This document shows, one piece after another, positions 40,004-43,544 of a DNA stretch of 43,544 nucleotides. Made by a program: the position numbers and the translations under genes. The stretch spans positions 1-43,544 of the forward strand of contig CALADI010000031.1 of the NCBI GenBank assembly GCA_937890525.1. Direction: 5' to 3'. The notes under the pieces were generated by a model. The model was not told where the DNA came from. It ran no database searches and saw only the letters and a list, made by a program, of their open reading frames with translations. The stretch's first letter is position 1, and each line of letters begins with the position of its first letter. The DNA comes from an uncultured Clostridia bacterium (GTDB taxonomy: Bacteria > Bacillota > Clostridia > Oscillospirales > Oscillospiraceae).

Positions 40004-41944
40004 ATGGATTTTCTCCCGCTATGCAGGCAGGACATGATCGACCGGGGCTGGTCGCAATGTGATTTTGTCTATGTCATTGGCGATGCTTATGTCGATCACC
40101 ATTCTTTTGGCCATGCTATCATCAGCCGGGTGCTGGAGCGCGCCGGATTCCATGTAGGGATCATTTCCCAGCCCAACTGGAAAGATCCCAAATCCATCTG
40201 CGTCTATGGCAGACCTCGTCTGGGCTTTCTCGTCTCCGGTGGAAACATGGATTCTATGGTGAATCATTATACCGTATCGAAACATCACCGCAAAACCGAT
40301 TCTTACACCCCTGGCGGAGTCATGGGCAAACGCCCGGACTATGCCACCATCGTCTACTGCAATCTGATTCGCCAGACCTATCGGGATGTCCCCATTGTAA
40401 TCGGCGGAATAGAAGCCAGCCTGCGCCGTCTGGGTCACTATGATTATTGGTCTGATTCCATGAAGCGCTCCATTCTCTTGGATTCTCAGGCGGATCTGCT
40501 CCTGTACGGCATGGGGGAACGGAGCATCGTGGAAGTGGCTCAGGCGCTGAATGCTGGAATGGAGATCCGGGACATCACCTACATTGACGGCACGGTATTC
40601 CGTATGGAGGAGCTGGACAATGCCCTCCCCACCCTCGTGCTGCCTTCTTTTGACGCTATTAAATCTGACAAGCGGAAATACGCCGAGAGTTTCCGCATTC
40701 AGTATGGAAACTGCGACCCGTTCACCGCCAAGCGTCTGGCAGAACCTTACGACCGGGGATATGTGGTGCAGAATCCCCCTCAGAAGCCTTTGTCCACCCA
40801 AGAGATGGATGAGGTCTATGGTCTTCCCTACTGCCGAACCTATCACCCCAGTTACGAGAAGCTGGGGGGTGTACCTGCCATTGAGGAGGTCAAGTTCAGT
40901 CTGGTCAGTAACAGGGGTTGCTTTGGCGCCTGTTCCTTCTGCGCCCTCACATTCCATCAAGGGCGGATCATCCAGACCCGATCCCACGAGTCCATTTTGG
41001 AGGAAGCCCAGAAGATCACCGCTGAGCCGGATTTTAAGGGCTATATCCATGATGTGGGCGGCCCCACTGCCAACTTCCGCTACCCCGCCTGCGAAAAACA
41101 GCTCTCCAAGGGCGCCTGCGGCGGCAGACAATGTCTCTACCCTACTCCCTGCAAGAATATGCGTGCAGACCACACCGACTATGTGGCGCTGCTGCGGAAG
41201 CTGCGAAAGCTACCCGGGGTCAAGAAGGTCTTTGTCCGGAGCGGCATCCGCTTTGATTATCTCCTTGCCGACAGGAAGGATACCTTCTTCCGGGAACTGG
41301 TGCAGCACCACATCTCCGGCCAGCTGAAGGTTGCCCCGGAACATGTTTCCGACGCTGTGCTGTCCCGCATGGGCAAGCCCAGAAACGCCGTATACAATCG
41401 GTTCGTCGAGAAATACTATGCGCTGAACAAGCAGTACGGCATGAATCAATATCTAGTGCCCTACCTGATGTCCAGCCACCCCGGCTCGACCATGAAGGAA
41501 GCCGTAGAGCTTGCTGAGTATACCAGAGACATGGGGTATATGCCCGAGCAGGTTCAGGACTTCTACCCCACCCCCTCTACATTGTCCACGGTGATGTATT
41601 ACACCGGTCTCGATCCCAGAACCATGGATCATGTCTATGTGCCCACAGACCCCCACGAGAAAGCCATGCAACGGGCGCTGATCCAGTACCGCAATCCCAA
41701 GAATTACTATCTTGTCCGGGAAGCCCTGATCAAAGCCCACCGGCAGGATCTCATCGGTACTGGGCCCAAGTGCTTGATCCGGGCCGTTGCACCCAGATCC
41801 GGGGCGGTTACAGCGCCCCCTCCCAAGCCCCGTGCCAATTCCAAGAGCAGTTCCCGCGGCACCAAGCCCGTCCAGAAACGGTCATCCCCACCCACCCGTG
41901 GGAAAGCCCCTGCTCAGAAGAGTAAGCCCACCAAACGACGCTAA
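40004..41944 (+). CDS. YgiQ family radical SAM protein
   Basis: 646 residues. The N-terminal part is a B12-binding-like Rossmann region (CDFVYVIGDAYVDHHSFGHAI...). The radical SAM motif CFGACSFC lies in SNRGCFGACSFCALTFHQGR. The C-terminal DUF3362 region carries VAPEHVSDAVLSRMGKP and YLVPYLMSSHPG. The last 45 or so residues are a low-complexity basic Pro/Ser/Lys tail (PPPKPRANSK..., SKPTKRR) that may bind nucleic acid. The function of YgiQ is unknown. AGGAGGAG lies 4-5 bases before the ATG. It is monocistronic with a terminator at 41948. Confidence 0.93.
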   Translation: MDFLPLCRQDMIDRGWSQCDFVYVIGDAYVDHHSFGHAIISRVLERAGFHVGIISQPNWKDPKSICVYGRPRLGFLVSGGNMDSMVNHYTVSKHHRKTDSYTPGGVMGKRPDYATIVYCNLIRQTYRDVPIVIGGIEASLRRLGHYDYWSDSMKRSILLDSQADLLLYGMGERSIVEVAQALNAGMEIRDITYIDGTVFRMEELDNALPTLVLPSFDAIKSDKRKYAESFRIQYGNCDPFTAKRLAEPYDRGYVVQNPPQKPLSTQEMDEVYGLPYCRTYHPSYEKLGGVPAIEEVKFSLVSNRGCFGACSFCALTFHQGRIIQTRSHESILEEAQKITAEPDFKGYIHDVGGPTANFRYPACEKQLSKGACGGRQCLYPTPCKNMRADHTDYVALLRKLRKLPGVKKVFVRSGIRFDYLLADRKDTFFRELVQHHISGQLKVAPEHVSDAVLSRMGKPRNAVYNRFVEKYYALNKQYGMNQYLVPYLMSSHPGSTMKEAVELAEYTRDMGYMPEQVQDFYPTPSTLSTVMYYTGLDPRTMDHVYVPTDPHEKAMQRALIQYRNPKNYYLVREALIKAHRQDLIGTGPKCLIRAVAPRSGAVTAPPPKPRANSKSSSRGTKPVQKRSSPPTRGKAPAQKSKPTKRR

Positions 41945-41947
41945 GCG

Positions 41948-41980
41948 AACGCCGCCGGAGATCTCCGGCGGCGTTTCCTG
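41948..41980 (+). terminator. Terminator after the YgiQ gene
   Basis: A perfect 28-base palindrome (41948-41975; half-site AACGCCGCCGGAGA) followed by a short TTCCTG. The stem is very strong but the T tract is weak. Confidence 0.75.
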
Positions 41981-42040
41981 TTCTGAATCCTATGCTGACG
42001 CATAAGGTGTTCCATACATCACAATCTTGAGGTGGTCACT

Positions 42041-42652
42041 ATGGAACAAATACGCAACCAAATCACCCTCCGGGGAACATTAGGCTCTTTGCCGGAATTC
42101 TCTCACGAGAATCATGGGCATCGTTTTTACCGGTTTCTGCTGGAGGTTCATCGGTTGTCCGGTGCACTGGATGTTCTTCCGGTCATTGCGGACCTTTCCG
42201 TGCTGGAAACGCTAGATCTGGTAGGCGGGTGCAAGATCCGGGTGGAGGGTCAGATCCGTTCTCACAATCAAACCGACGAAACCGGTCGGCATCTTTTGAT
42301 TTTTGTCTTTGCCACGCAGATGCTTGCCGAAGACGGAGACTGCATCAACACCTTGACGGTGTGCGGTCCCATCTGCCGGGAACCCAATTACCGCCAGACG
42401 CCCTTGGGACGGGAGATCTGCGATATGATGCTGGCTGTACCCAGAGCCTTCCACCGGGCGGATTACCTGCCCTGTATCCTCTGGGGACGGACTGCCCAGT
42501 TGGGCGCAGCCTGCCACATCCGGGATTGGATCCAAATCGAAGGGCGACTGCAAAGCCGTATCTACACCAAGTACACCGAAGCCGGCGCTGTGGAACGCAC
42601 CGCCTATGAGATCTCAGCGCTGAAAGCAACCGTAATGACCGACCCAGAGTAA
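42041..42652 (+). CDS. Tandem OB-fold, single-strand-DNA-binding-like protein
   Basis: 203 residues with two SSB-like OB folds. Domain 1 (about 1-95) has NQITLRGTLGSLPEFSHEN and GCKIRVEGQIRSHN. Domain 2 (about 105-200) has NTLTVCGPICREPNYRQTPLGREICDMMLAV, CILWGRTAQLGAAC and WIQIEGRLQSRIYTK, matching the strand order of bacterial SSB (beta 1-2, W-G-A, G..I.v.GrLqsR). It lacks the acidic SSB tail, so it is unlikely to be the main replicative SSB. GAGGTGG lies 7 bases before the ATG at 42041. It is flanked by terminators and is therefore monocistronic. The role is unknown. Confidence 0.82.
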   Translation: MEQIRNQITLRGTLGSLPEFSHENHGHRFYRFLLEVHRLSGALDVLPVIADLSVLETLDLVGGCKIRVEGQIRSHNQTDETGRHLLIFVFATQMLAEDGDCINTLTVCGPICREPNYRQTPLGREICDMMLAVPRAFHRADYLPCILWGRTAQLGAACHIRDWIQIEGRLQSRIYTKYTEAGAVERTAYEISALKATVMTDPE

Positions 42653-42670
42653 GAATCCAAACATATCGCC

Positions 42671-42711
42671 AAAGGGCACCATCCATGAGATATGGAATGG
42701 TGCCCTTTTTT
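42671..42711 (+). terminator. Terminator after the SSB-like gene
   Basis: AAAGGGCACCAT (42671-42682) pairs with ATGGTGCCCTTT (42697-42708), followed by TTT. Confidence 0.88.
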
Positions 42712-42822
42712 CAAAGATCGATTGCAAAATGAAGTTGGATACTTAAGGAAAAATCCATAGTGATATACCCGCATGATAAAATGTAGTAGCTACACAACAT
42801 TGATCGAGGGAGGGCAATCAAT

Positions 42823-43180
42823 ATGAACTGCCAACATTATATCACAGATCTGCCGGAACGCAAGAAGGGACAGCATCTTCAGCGTGAAGAAAGAGGCGCT
42901 ATCCAAGCGCTGAAGCGTTAAAGATTGTTCTCAGCCGATGAGATGGTCTGCACCCACACACTCTACAATGAAGCGTGGGCAGGCAATCTTCCCATTGGGA
43001 TCATGGAACTGCCGGAAGCCGTGAAGCGGAAGCTCTACCAGTCCGCCAAACCTCATGAAAATAAGAAAAACTACATCGAACTGCACCGAAAAGAGCATAT
43101 TATCCAGGTCTGTGGCGCTGTCACAAACGGTGTACATGACTATCGGATGCAGACCATCAAAGAATTCCGCTGGCTGGGAA
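42823..43180 (+). pseudogene. Remnant of an IS30-family transposase
   Basis: After a GAGGGAGG site, ATG 42823 reads MNCQHYITDLPERKKGQHLQ, like the start of IS30-family transposases, and stops at TAA 42919-42921. The same frame then continues with an internal part of the same family (FSADEMVCTHTLYNEAWAGNLPI, ENKKNYIELHRKE), so several hundred bases are deleted at the junction. The DDE catalytic residues are missing. No terminal inverted repeats are recognisable. The following 43181-43457 holds no gene I can support. Confidence 0.7.
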
Positions 43181-43457
43181 CATTTCCCTGTTCCTTCGTA
43201 AGCGACGCTACCACTGTGGATGCTACAAGGGGTTCTTGGAAAAAAATCGAATTCTTGACGCACTGTTACCGGGTCATCTTCTGATTGCTTGTTATGATCC
43301 TCTGTAGCATTCAAAAATGTAATATCCGCCAAAGTCATTGAATGCCGGTTCAATGTGTCCGATTCAACTACCATGCGTTATTCCAGAAACCTCAGTTACT
43401 ACCGAATATTAAAATCGTGCCGAAGCCTTCACTCCGACACGACTGCTAACTAATGAT

Positions 43458-43490
43458 AAAAAAAGCGACATGTCGAAACATGTCACTTTT
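43458..43490 (-). terminator. Terminator of tRNA-Asn
   Basis: GTGACATGT pairs with ACATGTCGC (one G-U) around a TTCG tetraloop on the minus strand, followed by seven T residues. It lies directly after the tRNA CCA. Confidence 0.85.
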
Positions 43491-43544
43491 GGCTCCCCCT
43501 GTTGGACTCGAACCAACGACCTGCGGATTAACAGTCCGTCGCTC
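43490..43544 (-). tRNA. tRNA-Asn (anticodon GTT), 5' part beyond window edge
   Basis: On the minus strand the 3' part is present: anticodon arm with loop CTGTTAA (GTT), T-arm GTTGGTTCGAGTCCAAC, acceptor strand AGGGGGA, discriminator G and encoded CCA (43490-43492). The 5' acceptor and most of the D-arm lie outside the window. Confidence 0.93.

Noticed and set aside
42931..43374. 147-codon minus-strand frame opposite the IS30 relic
   Set aside because: It is antisense to recognisable transposase text, has no well-spaced ribosome site and shows no familiar motif.
1..43544. CRISPR array, rRNA, replication origin or prophage structural genes
   Set aside because: None was seen: no regularly spaced short repeats, no rRNA-like blocks and no phage morphogenesis genes. 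The only near-identical repeats are the two tRNA-Leu units.

Overview
The window looks like chromosome from an anaerobic, spore-forming Clostridia-type Firmicute, most likely a gut Oscillospiraceae/Ruminococcaceae relative. This rests on the gene set: type III glutamine synthetase, a SpoIVFB-like M50 protease, YlmH, a YnzC-type DUF896 protein, YitT, the paired TIGR03960/DUF2344 proteins, S-layer homology domains and an anaerobic NrdG activase. It also rests on moderately GC-rich coding DNA with AGGAGG ribosome sites and TTGACA/TATAAT promoters. The species call is inference.

Layout. 1-960: an edge-truncated lipoprotein, a DUF1294 membrane protein and tRNA-Ser(GCT). 960-2930: an AT-rich accessory patch beside the tRNA, holding small orphan genes. 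These include two unrecognised minus-strand genes, a 52-residue CPCC-family zinc-ribbon-like gene, and a small membrane protein overlapping an XRE regulator. 3036-14502: a minus-strand block with a TGS-domain nucleoside kinase, metA and metY (direct-sulfhydrylation methionine synthesis), a TlpA/CcdA redox pair, an M28 peptidase with an MntR-like regulator, a YhcH sugar protein, an SLH protein and two overlapping flavoproteins. 14623-15838: YlmH, DUF896 and tRNA-Ser(TGA).

15842-24444 is an accessory zone between tRNA-Ser(TGA) and tRNA-Pro(CGG). A membrane protein is followed by mobile-element debris: a serine recombinase without its catalytic domain, a frameshifted unknown gene, and a TnpB tail with its right-end hairpin. 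Next comes a coherent catabolic locus: a PucR activator, an NCS1 permease, a DUF917 protein and a hydantoinase/oxoprolinase-type ATPase. It is closed on the right by fragments including the first 24 codons of a response regulator. This locus is the best candidate for an uncharacterised metabolic system here.

24569-43544 is mostly core: a mini M50 protease, radical-SAM and DUF2344 proteins, a Lar-like zinc protein, PepD, YccF, YitT, a subgroup-Ic aminotransferase, GlnN, MnmA, a membrane zinc protease that appears to start at ATT, PAP2, NrdG and Dut. Two identical tRNA-Leu(CAG) genes flank an acetyltransferase. They are followed by a YgiQ radical-SAM protein, a tandem OB-fold SSB-like protein, an IS30 relic and a tRNA-Asn cut by the window edge. 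No CRISPR array, rRNA or intact transposon was seen.
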